Assembly: GCA_022764505.1 (NCBI GenBank) | Contig: JALEQJ010000041.1 | Coordinates: forward strand, 1-45,173 | Origin: Phocaeicola sp. | Lineage (GTDB): Bacteria; Bacteroidota; Bacteroidia; Bacteroidales; Bacteroidaceae | DNA: 45,173 nt | Direction of reading: 5' to 3' | Part shown: piece after piece, positions 23,695-32,084 of the stretch | Numbering within the stretch: position 1 is the stretch's first letter | How the letters are laid out: each line of letters opens with the position of its first letter | The notes under the pieces: model-generated | Database searches by the model: none | What the model was told of the DNA's origin: nothing | What the model saw: the letters and a program-made list of their open reading frames with translations, nothing else | Made by a program: the position numbers and the translations under genes

Positions 23695-24378
23695 ATGAAG
23701 AAGATTATCTACATTTTGTTTGTATGTTTGTCTGTGATTGTTTTTTCTTCGTGCAAGATACAGCAGAGTTGTTTGTTTAGTAAACAGATCGTCGTTGATG
23801 TAAATGATAACTCCATTAGATGTAATGAGCATTCTATGTTGAAGATAACTCCATCTGTACTAAGTCTGAAAGAGAAAAAACTATATATAGAGGGTAGAGG
23901 ATTATCTTCGGATATGAAGACTTATATTTCTATGATTTTACGAGAAAGTTCTTCAGATCAAGATTCCTTGATAATGGCATCATATGATTTTATCCTTGTG
24001 AAAAAAGCTAAGAAAAATCAGAGAATTGATGCCAATTGTATGTATCACTACGATTTTGAAAATAGTAGTTGGGTTTGTTCATACGTGAATAGTCAGACCG
24101 GAGACGTTCCGTTCGTGGGTGAGCCTTGTACTTTCTTTAGAAAAGTATATGTGATCAACCGAAGGAATAGAATGATCATCAAAGATAATTTTGAAGATTT
24201 TTCTGTCATCTATATTATACAAGGGAAGGATAACAAAACGGATTTTTGTACAACCGCAGTTTGGAATCCATCTGATTTTTCTTCGCTTATAACAACGACG
24301 GGTTACATTAGAGAAAGAATAGATCCTATTAGCTATGATATAGCAAAGAATAAATACTTTGAAAAGGCAAAGAGATAA
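23695..24378 (+). CDS. Lipoprotein of unknown function
   Basis: 227 aa. The N-terminus MKKIIYILFVCLSVIVFSSC is a lipoprotein signal with lipobox FSSC. The mature part is mixed alpha/beta with several cysteines (positions near 26, 43, 114, 127, 142 and 184) and no family I recognise; KIQQSCLFSKQIVVDVNDNSIRC and VAVWNPSDFSS-like stretches may indicate beta strands. It is isolated: promoter sequence is only partial, the upstream DNA carries a dispersed repeat and the downstream neighbour is convergent. It appears somewhat more AT-rich than the adjacent housekeeping genes, which could mean recent acquisition, but I have not measured this. Confidence 0.7.
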   Translation: MKKIIYILFVCLSVIVFSSCKIQQSCLFSKQIVVDVNDNSIRCNEHSMLKITPSVLSLKEKKLYIEGRGLSSDMKTYISMILRESSSDQDSLIMASYDFILVKKAKKNQRIDANCMYHYDFENSSWVCSYVNSQTGDVPFVGEPCTFFRKVYVINRRNRMIIKDNFEDFSVIYIIQGKDNKTDFCTTAVWNPSDFSSLITTTGYIRERIDPISYDIAKNKYFEKAKR

Positions 24379-24425
24379 TAGGAAGATATCTTCGCACTTA
24401 ATAGCAAGTTATAGGAATATATAAC

Positions 24426-25688
24426 CTATTTATGGCATCTACGTAGAAAATAAGGCTGTGTAAAAAAGAGATAGACCAGTAAACTTCCTATCAAGAGTCC
24501 TATGCTATAATGATAAGGACGCAGTACACGTAAATAGGAGGGAGAGAATTCCACAAGGTAAGTATACGCCAAAATACCGATGGCTATGCCCATTTCTTTC
24601 AGTAGGATAAAGGTGTGAAAACCTGTGCCTCGTTCGCAATGTTCGGGTAGCAGTATCATCATCTTAAGGAAATGAGAGATAGAAAAACCAATAGAAAAGC
24701 CCAATAAGGTAGCGCAGAAATAATGTAATCCTCCCATAGAGAAATAATAAAGTCCAACGAGAGAGAGAATACTTAATAAGGTGCTGACGGCAAGGTGAAG
24801 ATGAACTTTCGTTTTCCAAAAGAAGAACCGTTTAGTCCACAACAAGATACTATATCCCAATGCTAAAAAGAAGAATGTGTATCTTTCTGCAAAGAGCTTT
24901 TGCTGTATGGAAAGCACCACATCACTATGGGTTATCGTATCAAAACAAAAAGTTTCTAAGCCTAAGTAAGAACCGATGAAAATACCTATTACTATGGGGT
25001 ACACCATCATATTGATACCCGGTAAGAGCGATTTGAAATGTAAAAAGCGATCCAGTGAACAAACAGGAACATTGAGCGGTGCCCGGAAATGCAGCTGTAT
25101 ATTGTACACCAAGAAAATAGCGATAGCATACGCCCCAATAGACACCCACCAAAAGTTATGCGTAGCATCTAAGCCGATGGACGTAAACACATCTCCCAAA
25201 CTCAATGCACCTACTGCAAAACCTAAGAACGTACCCAATATGCCGGAGATGGCAAAATAGAAATTGGCATAATTCCTTTTATCACCGGGAGATACATCTA
25301 TAGCGAATGTGCTACCACCTACCATAAGAGAAATGCCCCAAAAACCACCGTGTAGCAGGCGTAATAAGATAAGTAGCCATAGTGTAGATATCTGTGTATA
25401 GCAGAATGTACAGAAGATCATACCTATGACAGAGAGTATAAATACAGACTTTCTCGGATAGGTGTCTACCAAGTAGTTATTTATAAGTCCGAATAAGCCT
25501 ATGGATAAGATGAACAGTACGCTGATGAGAGTCGCGTATCCGGTTCCTAAGCCCCAAGTAGCTTGCAGATCTGTATAGAATACGGGAATAAGTGCATACG
25601 TAGCTATATATACCAAGACATTGGCAAATAGTAAGCTACAATAATTGCTATTCCACAGCTTCCCATTATGTAAGCCGGAAATATCCAT
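24426..25688 (-). CDS. MFS transporter
   Basis: 420 aa with about 12 hydrophobic segments. The MFS motif A-like loop GLINNYLVDTYPRKSVFI follows TM2 (about 62-79), and RLLHGGFWGISLMVGGSTFAIDV (TM4) carries the usual Arg. It is in the inner membrane; the substrate is unknown. It starts 9 nt after the panB stop, so it is co-transcribed with a pantothenate-synthesis gene. A link to pantate or pantothenate transport is only a guess from that context. Confidence 0.85.
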   Translation of the reverse strand: MDISGLHNGKLWNSNYCSLLFANVLVYIATYALIPVFYTDLQATWGLGTGYATLISVLFILSIGLFGLINNYLVDTYPRKSVFILSVIGMIFCTFCYTQISTLWLLILLRLLHGGFWGISLMVGGSTFAIDVSPGDKRNYANFYFAISGILGTFLGFAVGALSLGDVFTSIGLDATHNFWWVSIGAYAIAIFLVYNIQLHFRAPLNVPVCSLDRFLHFKSLLPGINMMVYPIVIGIFIGSYLGLETFCFDTITHSDVVLSIQQKLFAERYTFFFLALGYSILLWTKRFFFWKTKVHLHLAVSTLLSILSLVGLYYFSMGGLHYFCATLLGFSIGFSISHFLKMMILLPEHCERGTGFHTFILLKEMGIAIGILAYTYLVEFSPSYLRVLRPYHYSIGLLIGSLLVYLFFTQPYFLRRCHK

Positions 25689-25697
25689 AAGAGAGAT

Positions 25698-26519
25698 TTA
25701 GTATTGTTCTTTTTCGTTAGGAAAATCTGTAGATTTTACGTCTTGTACGTATCGAGAAATAGCTTCGGTCATAACGGTGTTTAAGTCTGCATATCTGCGT
25801 AAGAAACGAGGACTGAATTCTTTGGTCATACCTAACATATCGGAAACAACCAAGACTTGTCCGTCTACGCCTCCTCCTGCACCGATACCAATCACAGGGA
25901 TAGCAAGCTCCTGCGCTACACGTGTAGCCAGTTGTGCCGGAATCTTCTCTAAAACAAGGGCGAAACAGCCGGCTTCTTCCAAGAGGTGTGCATCTTTCAA
26001 GAGTTTCTCTGCTTCTAATTCATCTTTGGCACGTACGGTATAAGTTCCATATTTATTGATGCTTTGTGGCATAAGTCCCAGATGTCCCATCACAGGAATA
26101 CCGGCTGCAATAATGCGTCTTACACTATCTATGACTTCTGAGCCTCCCTCCAATTTCAGAGCATCTCCATGTGTTTCTTTCATCATACGGATAGCGTTAC
26201 GTACAGCATCGTAAGGGTCTGCTTGATAAGATCCGAAAGGCATATCCACTACGACCAAGGCACGCTGTACACCTCTCATCACAGATTTCCCGTGATAAAT
26301 CATTTGATCCACAGTCATAGGAAGAGTAGTTACATTGCCTGCTATCACATTGGAGGCGGAGTCTCCTACGAGGATTACGTCCATACCGGCACCATCTACT
26401 ATTTGTGCTGTAGTATAATCGTAAGCGGTGAGCATAGAGATTTTTTCTCCTCTTGCTTTCATTTCTGCCAAGCGATGAGTCGTTACTTTACGATCATCGC
26501 TATTGAGGTATCCTGTCAT
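25698..26519 (-). CDS. panB: 3-methyl-2-oxobutanoate hydroxymethyltransferase
   Basis: 273 aa, typical PanB. It makes ketopantoate from 2-oxoisovalerate and methylene-THF, the first step of pantothenate and CoA synthesis. A TIM barrel with conserved segments: [33 protein letters not shown] (the metal-binding Asp is in GDS), [41 protein letters not shown] and [20 protein letters not shown]. No panC or panD is nearby. It has a consensus -7 box and is followed by an MFS gene. Confidence 0.97.
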   Translation of the reverse strand: MTGYLNSDDRKVTTHRLAEMKARGEKISMLTAYDYTTAQIVDGAGMDVILVGDSASNVIAGNVTTLPMTVDQMIYHGKSVMRGVQRALVVVDMPFGSYQADPYDAVRNAIRMMKETHGDALKLEGGSEVIDSVRRIIAAGIPVMGHLGLMPQSINKYGTYTVRAKDELEAEKLLKDAHLLEEAGCFALVLEKIPAQLATRVAQELAIPVIGIGAGGGVDGQVLVVSDMLGMTKEFSPRFLRRYADLNTVMTEAISRYVQDVKSTDFPNEKEQY

Positions 26520-26537
26520 TTCTCTGTTTCGTTTTAG

Positions 26538-26603
26538 AAAATCGCTTCAAAGGTAATGCTTATATATCTCACTTGTACCAAATCCAATATAGAAAGCGAT
26601 TTT
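26538..26603. repeat. Inverted repeat around the panB promoter
   Basis: AAAATCGCTT (26538-26547) and AAGCGATTTT (26594-26603) are perfect 10-bp complements separated by 46 nt that contain the panB -7 box. The left arm abuts the box, so a regulator or looped operator is possible. Confidence 0.5.
26548..26555 (-). promoter_or_regulatory. panB -7 element
   Basis: TACCTTTG on the minus strand, 28 nt before the ATG. A TTTG (26579-26582) lies 23 nt upstream, slightly too far for the usual -33 spacing. Confidence 0.55.
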
Positions 26604-26770
26604 TACTCAAAAAAATAGTACTAATGTTCTTCTTTTTTCTCTCTGTATAGTCTGCTCTAATCTGTCGGAGACTTTAAGTACCTATAAAAGACACTTACTG
26701 AAATTTTTACAGAAATAATAAATAAGTATAAGCGTGAGCTCAATAACTTCCTGTTTGCGTATTCTTACAC

Positions 26771-26778
26771 TATCTTTG
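26771..26778 (+). promoter_or_regulatory. -7 element for the CCGxHExC - permease - protease operon
   Basis: TATCTTTG matches TAnnTTTG 26 nt before the start at 26805. No convincing -33; TTTG at 26754-26757 is only 13 nt away. Confidence 0.45.
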
Positions 26779-26804
26779 TACATTGATAGTAGAAGAAAAA
26801 TAGT

Positions 26805-27206
26805 ATGTGGATTTTTGTCATAGCCCTTTTGTGCTTATTAGCGATAGCTATGGGAATAGGATATTTTCAGAGAAAACAGCCCGAATATACACCTCCCACT
26901 CCGATAGATAATGGTTGTTGCGGACAACACGAAACTTGCGAGAAAGATAGCCTGCTGGCTGCAGTGAGTAAAGAGATCGTGTATTACGAAGACGAAGAAT
27001 TGGATAGGCATATAGGGAAATCGGAAGATGAGTACACAGAAGAAGAAATAGATGAGTTTCGTGATATACTCTATACTATGCAAGAAATAGAGGTGGCAGG
27101 TTGGTGTAGGAGTTTACAGTTGCGTGGTGTAGCTTTACCCACTGCACTGAAAGAAGAAGTCTTTCTTATACTCGGTGAACGTCGTTTAGGATTATCAGGA
27201 AAATGA
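26805..27206 (+). CDS. Small membrane-anchored protein with CCGxHExC motif
   Basis: 133 aa. One N-terminal membrane helix (MWIFVIALLCLLAIAMGIGYF) is followed by NGCCGQHETCEKDS (about 37-50), a cysteine/histidine cluster that could bind a metal, then an acidic region (EDEELDRHIGKSEDEYTEEEIDEF) and a short helical C-terminus. Similar small proteins in Bacteroidales are often labelled phospholipase, which nothing in this sequence supports. Its stop overlaps the start of a metal ABC permease by 4 nt, so a metal-related chaperone or sensor role is a reasonable inference. Confidence 0.75.
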   Translation: MWIFVIALLCLLAIAMGIGYFQRKQPEYTPPTPIDNGCCGQHETCEKDSLLAAVSKEIVYYEDEELDRHIGKSEDEYTEEEIDEFRDILYTMQEIEVAGWCRSLQLRGVALPTALKEEVFLILGERRLGLSGK

Positions 27207-28036
27207 CAGAACTCATAGAACTTTTACGATTTACCTTTTTCCAAAATGCTCTTTGGGGGAGTTTTTTGGCAAGTATTGTGTGTGGTATGATAGGTACGTA
27301 TATCGTAACACGCAGATTGGTATTCATCAGCGGAGGGATTACGCACGCTTCTTTTGGAGGCATCGGCTTAGGGCTGTATTGGGGAATTTCTCCTCTGCTT
27401 TCTGCTACTGTTTTTTCTATACTTTCTGCTTTTGGGGTAGAGTGGCTCAGTAAGCGCAGTGATATGAGAGAAGATTCTGCTATTGCTGTATTGTGGACTT
27501 TCGGTATGGCTATCGGTATCATCTTCAGTTTCCTTACACCCGGTTATGCCTCAGATTTATCTTCTTATCTTTTTGGCAATATCCTTACCATTACCTACCA
27601 AGATATTTGCCTTTTGGGAGTCTTGGTAGCAGTAGTAGGACTCTTTTTCTTTATCTTTTTGCGCAGTATTATCACCATCGCTTTTGATAGGGAGTTTGCA
27701 CGTTCACAGCGTATGCCTGTCCTGCTTTTTGAATATCTGATGATGACTTTTATTGCCCTCACTATTGTAGCGTGTCTGCGTATGGTAGGGATTGTGCTGG
27801 TAATTTCTATGCTTACTTTACCTCAAATGACTGCCAATCTCTTTACGCATAGCTTCCGCAATATGATATTTATCTCTATTCTTATTGGGTGGATCAGTTG
27901 CATAGGCGGTTTGCTCCTTTCTTATAAACTGAGCGTTCCCTCTGGAGCTGCTATTATCTTTTTTTCAATTCTTATTTATGCCTTTTTCAAGTTCAGTAAA
28001 ACCCTCTTGCAACTACAGGTAAGAAAAAAAGCATAG
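27203..28036 (+). CDS. ABC-3 family metal (Zn/Mn) transporter permease
   Basis: 277 aa with 7-8 membrane segments. The family landmarks are visible: FISGGITHASFGGIGLG early (about 37-53), DSAIAVLWTFGMAIGI, and the cytoplasmic coupling region RSQRMPVLLFEYLMMTFIALTIV with RMVGIVLVISMLTLPQMTANLF (about 195-216). It matches ZnuB/MntB-type permeases that import zinc, manganese or iron. No ATPase or substrate-binding protein gene is adjacent, so those subunits must be elsewhere. It sits in an operon between the CCGxHExC protein and an S41 protease. Confidence 0.92.
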   Translation: MTELIELLRFTFFQNALWGSFLASIVCGMIGTYIVTRRLVFISGGITHASFGGIGLGLYWGISPLLSATVFSILSAFGVEWLSKRSDMREDSAIAVLWTFGMAIGIIFSFLTPGYASDLSSYLFGNILTITYQDICLLGVLVAVVGLFFFIFLRSIITIAFDREFARSQRMPVLLFEYLMMTFIALTIVACLRMVGIVLVISMLTLPQMTANLFTHSFRNMIFISILIGWISCIGGLLLSYKLSVPSGAAIIFFSILIYAFFKFSKTLLQLQVRKKA

Positions 28037-28058
28037 ATACTTTTTAAACATATATATA

Positions 28059-29630
28059 ATGACATTATTATCCAAGAAAACTATCAGCCTGTGTGGTATG
28101 CTCCTCTGGAGTATTTCTATGCTATGGGCGCAAGGTGAAAGACGTTCTTCTGTGAAGTTGCAGACAGCCAAATACATTATTCAGGAACTTTATGTGGATA
28201 CTGTAGACGAGGATAAACTCACAGAAGCAGCTATACAAGGTATGCTCAAAGACTTGGATCCTCACTCTTCTTACGTTACGGCAGAAGATGTGCGTCGCTT
28301 CAATGAATCTATACAAGGAAACTTTGAAGGAATAGGGATTCAATACAATATGCTTACAGATACTCTATATGTTTCTCAGCTCGTAGTTGGAGGTCCCGCA
28401 GAGAAAGCAGGTATTTTGGCAGGAGATAAAGTCCTGATGGTGAATGATACTCTGATAGCCGGAGTAAAACTACGTACGGAAGACATCACACGGAAGATAC
28501 GTGGTAAGAAAGGCAGTATTGTAACACTGAAAGTACTAAGAAAGGGAGCTAAGAACTTACTTACTTTCCAAGTAGTAAGAGACAAAATACCACTTTATAG
28601 TATGGACGCGGCTTATATGGTCAATGACAGTATAGGTTATATACGTGTGAATAACTTTTCTGCTACTACGGGGAAAGAAGTGAAAGATGCTTTGATAAAT
28701 CTCAAAACGAAGGGTATGAAACACCTTATCTTTGATTTGCAAGGAAATGGTGGTGGGGTACTTGCTTCTGCACTATCTATAGGCAATGAGCTTTTACCGG
28801 AACAGGAGTTAATTGTTTATACAGAAGGTAGAAAATCGCCTCGTAGAGATTTTTATAGTACTGGTAAGACAGGAGCTTTCCGAGAAGGAAAACTGGTGAT
28901 ACTCGTAGATGACTTTACAGCTTCTGCCAGCGAAATAGTAGCAGGTGCTGTGCAAGACTGGGACAGAGGAGTGATTATAGGGAGACGTACTTTCGGGAAA
29001 GGATTGGTACAACGACCTTTTGACCTTCCCGACGGGTCTATGATACGTCTTACCGTTTCTCGGTATTATACACCTGCCGGTAGATTTATTCAGCGTCCTT
29101 ATGAAAGTAGAGAAAGTTATGCCAAGGATTTTATAGAACGATACAATAGAGGAGAGATGAGTAGTGCTGATAGTATTCACTTGCCGGACTCTATCCGCTA
29201 TACTACACTGAAGAAAGGTAGAACTGTATATGGAGGGGGCGGTATTATGCCGGATATATTTGTGCCGATAGATACCACTTACTTTACACCTTATTACAGA
29301 TACTTGAGAGATGCAGGTATCGTGAACAAGTTGAGTATGGAACTTGTGGATAAGCATAGAGCAGAATGGAGAAAAAAATATCCTACGTTCGCTCTTTTCC
29401 TAGAGAAGTTTGTAGTAACAGAAGATATGCTACACCGTATGATAGCTCTCGGAAATTCAGCAGATGTGCCTTATAAAAAAGAGGAATATGAACAATCCAA
29501 AACACTCCTGATGCACCAAATAAAAGGACTTATAGGGAGAGATCTCTGGGGACTGTCCGAGTATTTCCAAGTAACGAATGTGCTGAATCCTACTTATCTG
29601 CGTGCCATAGAGGAACTGCAAAAACCTTGA
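28059..29630 (+). CDS. C-terminal-processing peptidase, S41 family
   Basis: 523 aa with a signal peptide (MTLLSKKTISLCGMLLWSISMLWAQ). An N-terminal helical region with LDPHSSYVTAED is followed by a PDZ domain (about 85-170, LVVGGPAEKAGILAGDKVLMVNDTLI) and the S41 core with the catalytic Ser in DDFTASASEIVAGA (about 291) and the Lys in GRRTFGKGLVQ (about 316). It is a Tsp/CtpA-type periplasmic protease that cuts proteins at hydrophobic C-termini. The ~150-residue tail (from about 375) is as in Bacteroidales relatives. It is 22 nt downstream of the permease. Confidence 0.94.
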   Translation: MTLLSKKTISLCGMLLWSISMLWAQGERRSSVKLQTAKYIIQELYVDTVDEDKLTEAAIQGMLKDLDPHSSYVTAEDVRRFNESIQGNFEGIGIQYNMLTDTLYVSQLVVGGPAEKAGILAGDKVLMVNDTLIAGVKLRTEDITRKIRGKKGSIVTLKVLRKGAKNLLTFQVVRDKIPLYSMDAAYMVNDSIGYIRVNNFSATTGKEVKDALINLKTKGMKHLIFDLQGNGGGVLASALSIGNELLPEQELIVYTEGRKSPRRDFYSTGKTGAFREGKLVILVDDFTASASEIVAGAVQDWDRGVIIGRRTFGKGLVQRPFDLPDGSMIRLTVSRYYTPAGRFIQRPYESRESYAKDFIERYNRGEMSSADSIHLPDSIRYTTLKKGRTVYGGGGIMPDIFVPIDTTYFTPYYRYLRDAGIVNKLSMELVDKHRAEWRKKYPTFALFLEKFVVTEDMLHRMIALGNSADVPYKKEEYEQSKTLLMHQIKGLIGRDLWGLSEYFQVTNVLNPTYLRAIEELQKP

Positions 29631-29653
29631 TAGAGCAGGCATAGATACATAAT

Positions 29654-29694
29654 AAAAAACTCTCTTACATTTTTGTGATGTAAGAGAGTTTTTT
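29654..29694. terminator. Bidirectional terminator, protease / efp
   Basis: A 17-bp perfect stem (29654-29670 with 29678-29694, ACTCTCTTACAT core) with a 7-nt loop, A-run and T-run on the two sides, between convergent genes. Confidence 0.9.
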
Positions 29695-29715
29695 GTGGAT
29701 AAGGTGAGTATATCC

Positions 29716-30282
29716 TTATGCTTTCACACGACCTTGGTAAGAACCATCGCGTGTATCTATTTCTATGATTTCATCTTGATTGATGAAGAGAGGCACACGT
29801 ACTTCTGCACCGGTTTCTACAGTAGCAGGCTTCAATGTGTTGGTAGCAGTATCTCCCTTTAGTCCGGGTTCAGTGTAAGTAACACGTAATTGAACTTTTA
29901 CGGGCAATTCACCGAAAAGGATAGTTTCTGTAGAAGCATCGGATACTACATCTATGATCATTTCTTCTTTGAGGAAAGCTACACCTTCTATAAGCTCTTT
30001 TGCAATGGGTACTTGTTCAAAAGTTTCTTGGTTCATAAAGATATAGTCTTCTCCTTCTTTGTAGAGGTATTGGTAAGGGCGACGTTCTACACGCACATCT
30101 TCCAATTTTTCACCGATGTTAAAACGACGTTCCAAAACGTAGCCATCTACTACGTCTTTCAGTTTAGTACGCATAAAAGTGTTTCCTTTCCCTGGTTTTA
30201 CATGGAGAAAGTCAATGCAGAAATACAACTTACCGTCCATACGGATAGCTGTTCCGATTTTAATGTCTTGTGCATTTATCAT
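29716..30282 (-). CDS. efp: Elongation factor P
   Basis: 188 aa, standard length, three beta-barrel domains. EF-P enters the E site of stalled ribosomes and speeds peptide bonds at consecutive prolines. The tip of domain I reads [17 protein letters not shown] (about 28-44): the Lys in PGKG is the residue modified in EpmA-type organisms. No poxA/epmA, ymfI or earP gene is in the window. Domain II/III features are [28 protein letters not shown] and the C-terminal [22 protein letters not shown]. Monocistronic, with a promoter about 110 nt upstream. Confidence 0.97.
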   Translation of the reverse strand: MINAQDIKIGTAIRMDGKLYFCIDFLHVKPGKGNTFMRTKLKDVVDGYVLERRFNIGEKLEDVRVERRPYQYLYKEGEDYIFMNQETFEQVPIAKELIEGVAFLKEEMIIDVVSDASTETILFGELPVKVQLRVTYTEPGLKGDTATNTLKPATVETGAEVRVPLFINQDEIIEIDTRDGSYQGRVKA

Positions 30283-30673
30283 ACTCTTGAATTTTTATTT
30301 TGTTATTAAATAGATGCGAAACCTATGGCTCTCTCTATGTATGAAGCAGACTGTTTTTGTGGTCATACTCAAGAAGACAGAAAACCTCGCCAAAGGTAAG
30401 CTAAATAGCGAAAAAACACAACAATTATTCCGTTGCTTACTCACAAAATGTAAGAAAGAGGTCTTTTCATCTCTATAAAAAAGAATCTTGCTCATCAATT
30501 GCAAGGAGATTTTTTGTTAAATAGTTGTCTGTTTCTTCTCCATTCGCTGAAAATTTATTTTGAACTTACGGTTCTTCTTTAATAAAAGTGAAATTTTACT
30601 CCCGAAAGACGTGTTCATTCTAAAATTACAGGAACTTTGTCTCCAGTATCAGCAATATGCGATCTCTCATCAG
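30283..30673. other. Divergent region efp / ECF sigma factor
   Basis: It holds the efp promoter and a hairpin with T-run on the plus strand (30484-30515; CTTGC/GCAAG core, then TTTTTT) that belongs to no recognised gene and might be a leader attenuator or the end of a small RNA. There is no good TAnnTTTG for the sigma gene. Confidence 0.5.
30391..30421 (-). promoter_or_regulatory. efp promoter
   Basis: Minus strand: -33 TTG (30419-30421), 20 nt, -7 TACCTTTG (30391-30398). It implies a leader of about 100 nt. Confidence 0.65.
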
Positions 30674-31225
30674 ATGAAACGGGAAGATAAAGAAATAAGT
30701 AAATGGGTTGAACTTTACTCACAGCCTCTATTAAATAAAGCTTTGACCATGGTGGACAATAAAGATGATGCCATGGATTTAGTACAAGAACTTTTCATCT
30801 CTGCTTCGTCTGCTTACCATACTTTTGAGAAGAAGAGTACTCCCTTAACATGGTTGCAAACTATATTGAAAAATAAAATAGCAGACTTTTACAGAACTCA
30901 GTATCGCAAACCTCAGACAATCAGTATAACCAATTTTTTTGATCAATCGGGAGGGTGGACAGATGATTCCGTTCTTAATGAGTGGTTATTGAATGGTGAT
31001 TCTGCAGAGGAACAGAAGGCTTTGATGAGTGTCTTGGATAAATGTATAGAATATCTTCCTCTACAATGGAAAACTACCGTAAAGCTTTATTATCTTGATG
31101 AGAAAAGAGCTCATGATATTTGTCGTGAATTGGATATTGCTACAACAAATTTGTGGAAAATACTTCAGCGTAGCCGTATGCAACTAAGAAAATGTCTTGA
31201 ATTAAACTGGTTTGATAAACTATGA
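30674..31225 (+). CDS. ECF-type sigma-70 factor
   Basis: 183 aa from ATG 30674, a usual ECF length; the frame is open upstream to a TTG at 30560 but the extra 38 residues match no sigma region. Region 2 is visible from WVELYSQPLLNKALTMV through DDAMDLVQELF, PLTWLQTILKNKIADFYR, and region 4 as LPLQWKTTVKLYYLDEKRAHDICRELDIATTNLWKILQRSRMQLRKCL, with a helix-turn-helix. It directs RNA polymerase to a stress regulon. Its stop overlaps the next start (ATGA, 31222-31225), and the next gene encodes a zinc anti-sigma-like protein. It has no primary-sigma -7 box upstream, which suits autoregulation. Confidence 0.88.
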   Translation: MKREDKEISKWVELYSQPLLNKALTMVDNKDDAMDLVQELFISASSAYHTFEKKSTPLTWLQTILKNKIADFYRTQYRKPQTISITNFFDQSGGWTDDSVLNEWLLNGDSAEEQKALMSVLDKCIEYLPLQWKTTVKLYYLDEKRAHDICRELDIATTNLWKILQRSRMQLRKCLELNWFDKL

Positions 31226-31506
31226 AAGTATTAATAAATAGATTGATTCATATTCTCATCATGCCATGTAGCCGAGTGCCGGCTTTGATTGAGCAACGGA
31301 ATGCAGGTGAACTCTCTTTCTTTAAGAGAATACGCCTCTATATGCATTTACTTGTATGTAAGTGGTGTAGTTCTTATGCAAAGAAAGTAGAACTAATAGA
31401 TGACTTGCTTACAAAAAAATACATGAGAGACGAAAAAAAAGAATCTTTCAAAGAAGATGAAATTCAGCGATTTAAAGATGTAGTTAAGAAAAAAATTACT
31501 CAATAA
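31222..31506 (+). CDS. Soluble zinc-binding anti-sigma (ZAS / zf-HC2-like) protein
   Basis: 94 aa with no membrane segment. The ZAS pattern is present: Cys16, then His42-x3-Cys46-x2-Cys49 (MPC ... YMHLLVCKWC), where zinc normally holds the sigma-binding helices and thiol oxidation or metal exchange releases sigma. The C-terminal half is a charged helix (KKYMRDEKKESFKEDEIQRFKDVVKK). Lack of a membrane anchor suggests sensing inside the cytoplasm rather than in the envelope. It is coupled to the sigma gene by a 4-nt overlap. The assignment rests on the motif and the neighbourhood. Confidence 0.75.
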   Translation: MKVLINRLIHILIMPCSRVPALIEQRNAGELSFFKRIRLYMHLLVCKWCSSYAKKVELIDDLLTKKYMRDEKKESFKEDEIQRFKDVVKKKITQ

Positions 31507-31516
31507 TCTTTTTATA

Positions 31517-31617
31517 CTTGTCAGGATTACGAGAATTTGCCGACTATAAAGTCAGAAAGCTCTATGATGGCTTTTGATAATTAGTAAGCACTTTCAACGT
31601 AAATAAAAACTGACAAG
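31517..31617 (+). promoter_or_regulatory. Leader with long-range inverted repeat before the DUF417 gene
   Basis: CTTGTCAG (31517-31524) and CTGACAAG (31610-31617) are perfect 8-bp complements; the second copy abuts the ATG at 31618 and so covers the ribosome-binding region. In between are small stems (GACT/AGTC; AAAGC/GCTTT). No TAnnTTTG is present. It could be an ECF-dependent promoter region or a translation switch; unproven. Confidence 0.4.
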
Positions 31618-32073
31618 ATGAATTTCGTAAAATCAATACTCTCCGGAAAGAGAGTGTCTCAAGCAGGATATTATCTTATTCTTTTAGGTTCTGCTACCAT
31701 TCTTATATGGCTTGGGATATTTAAGTTTACTTTAACAGAGGCTCTTGCTATTAAGCCTTTGTTGGAGCATCACCCTCTCACGTTTTGGGTGTACAGATAC
31801 TTCAGTTTACAAACAGTTTCCAATTTTGTGGGTATTATAGAGATTTCGGTAGGTCTCTTATTACTTCTCTCTATTTGTTTTCCCTTATTAAAACGATATG
31901 CCGGAGTGGGAATGGTTCTCATATTTCTCACTACGTTAAGCTTTTTGTTTTTTACTCCTGATATGTGGAGAGTAAAAGACGGGGTGATTATTACGGATTA
32001 TTTCATACTTAAAGATATTGCATATCTGGGGTTTGGGATAATGCTGTTCAGCCATTCAAATGATAAAATCTAA
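31618..32073 (+). CDS. DUF417 / RclC-like inner-membrane protein
   Basis: 151 aa with four membrane segments: [74 protein letters not shown]. The pattern [24 protein letters not shown] followed by GIIEISVG is that of the YkgB/DUF417 family, whose E. coli member RclC belongs to the reactive-chlorine resistance operon. The molecular activity is unknown. It lies 111 nt after the anti-sigma gene and 11 nt before an exported methionine sulfoxide reductase, which supports a role in oxidative defence of the envelope. Confidence 0.85.
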   Translation: MNFVKSILSGKRVSQAGYYLILLGSATILIWLGIFKFTLTEALAIKPLLEHHPLTFWVYRYFSLQTVSNFVGIIEISVGLLLLLSICFPLLKRYAGVGMVLIFLTTLSFLFFTPDMWRVKDGVIITDYFILKDIAYLGFGIMLFSHSNDKI

Positions 32074-32084
32074 ATAGGAATAAA

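Noticed and set aside
26805-27206. Phospholipase annotation for the CCGxHExC protein.
   Set aside because: No lipase or phospholipase catalytic motif is visible in the sequence.
30560-30673. The TTG at 30560 as the sigma factor start.
   Set aside because: The added 38 residues match no sigma region and TTG is a rare start; ATG 30674 gives normal ECF length. Not excluded.
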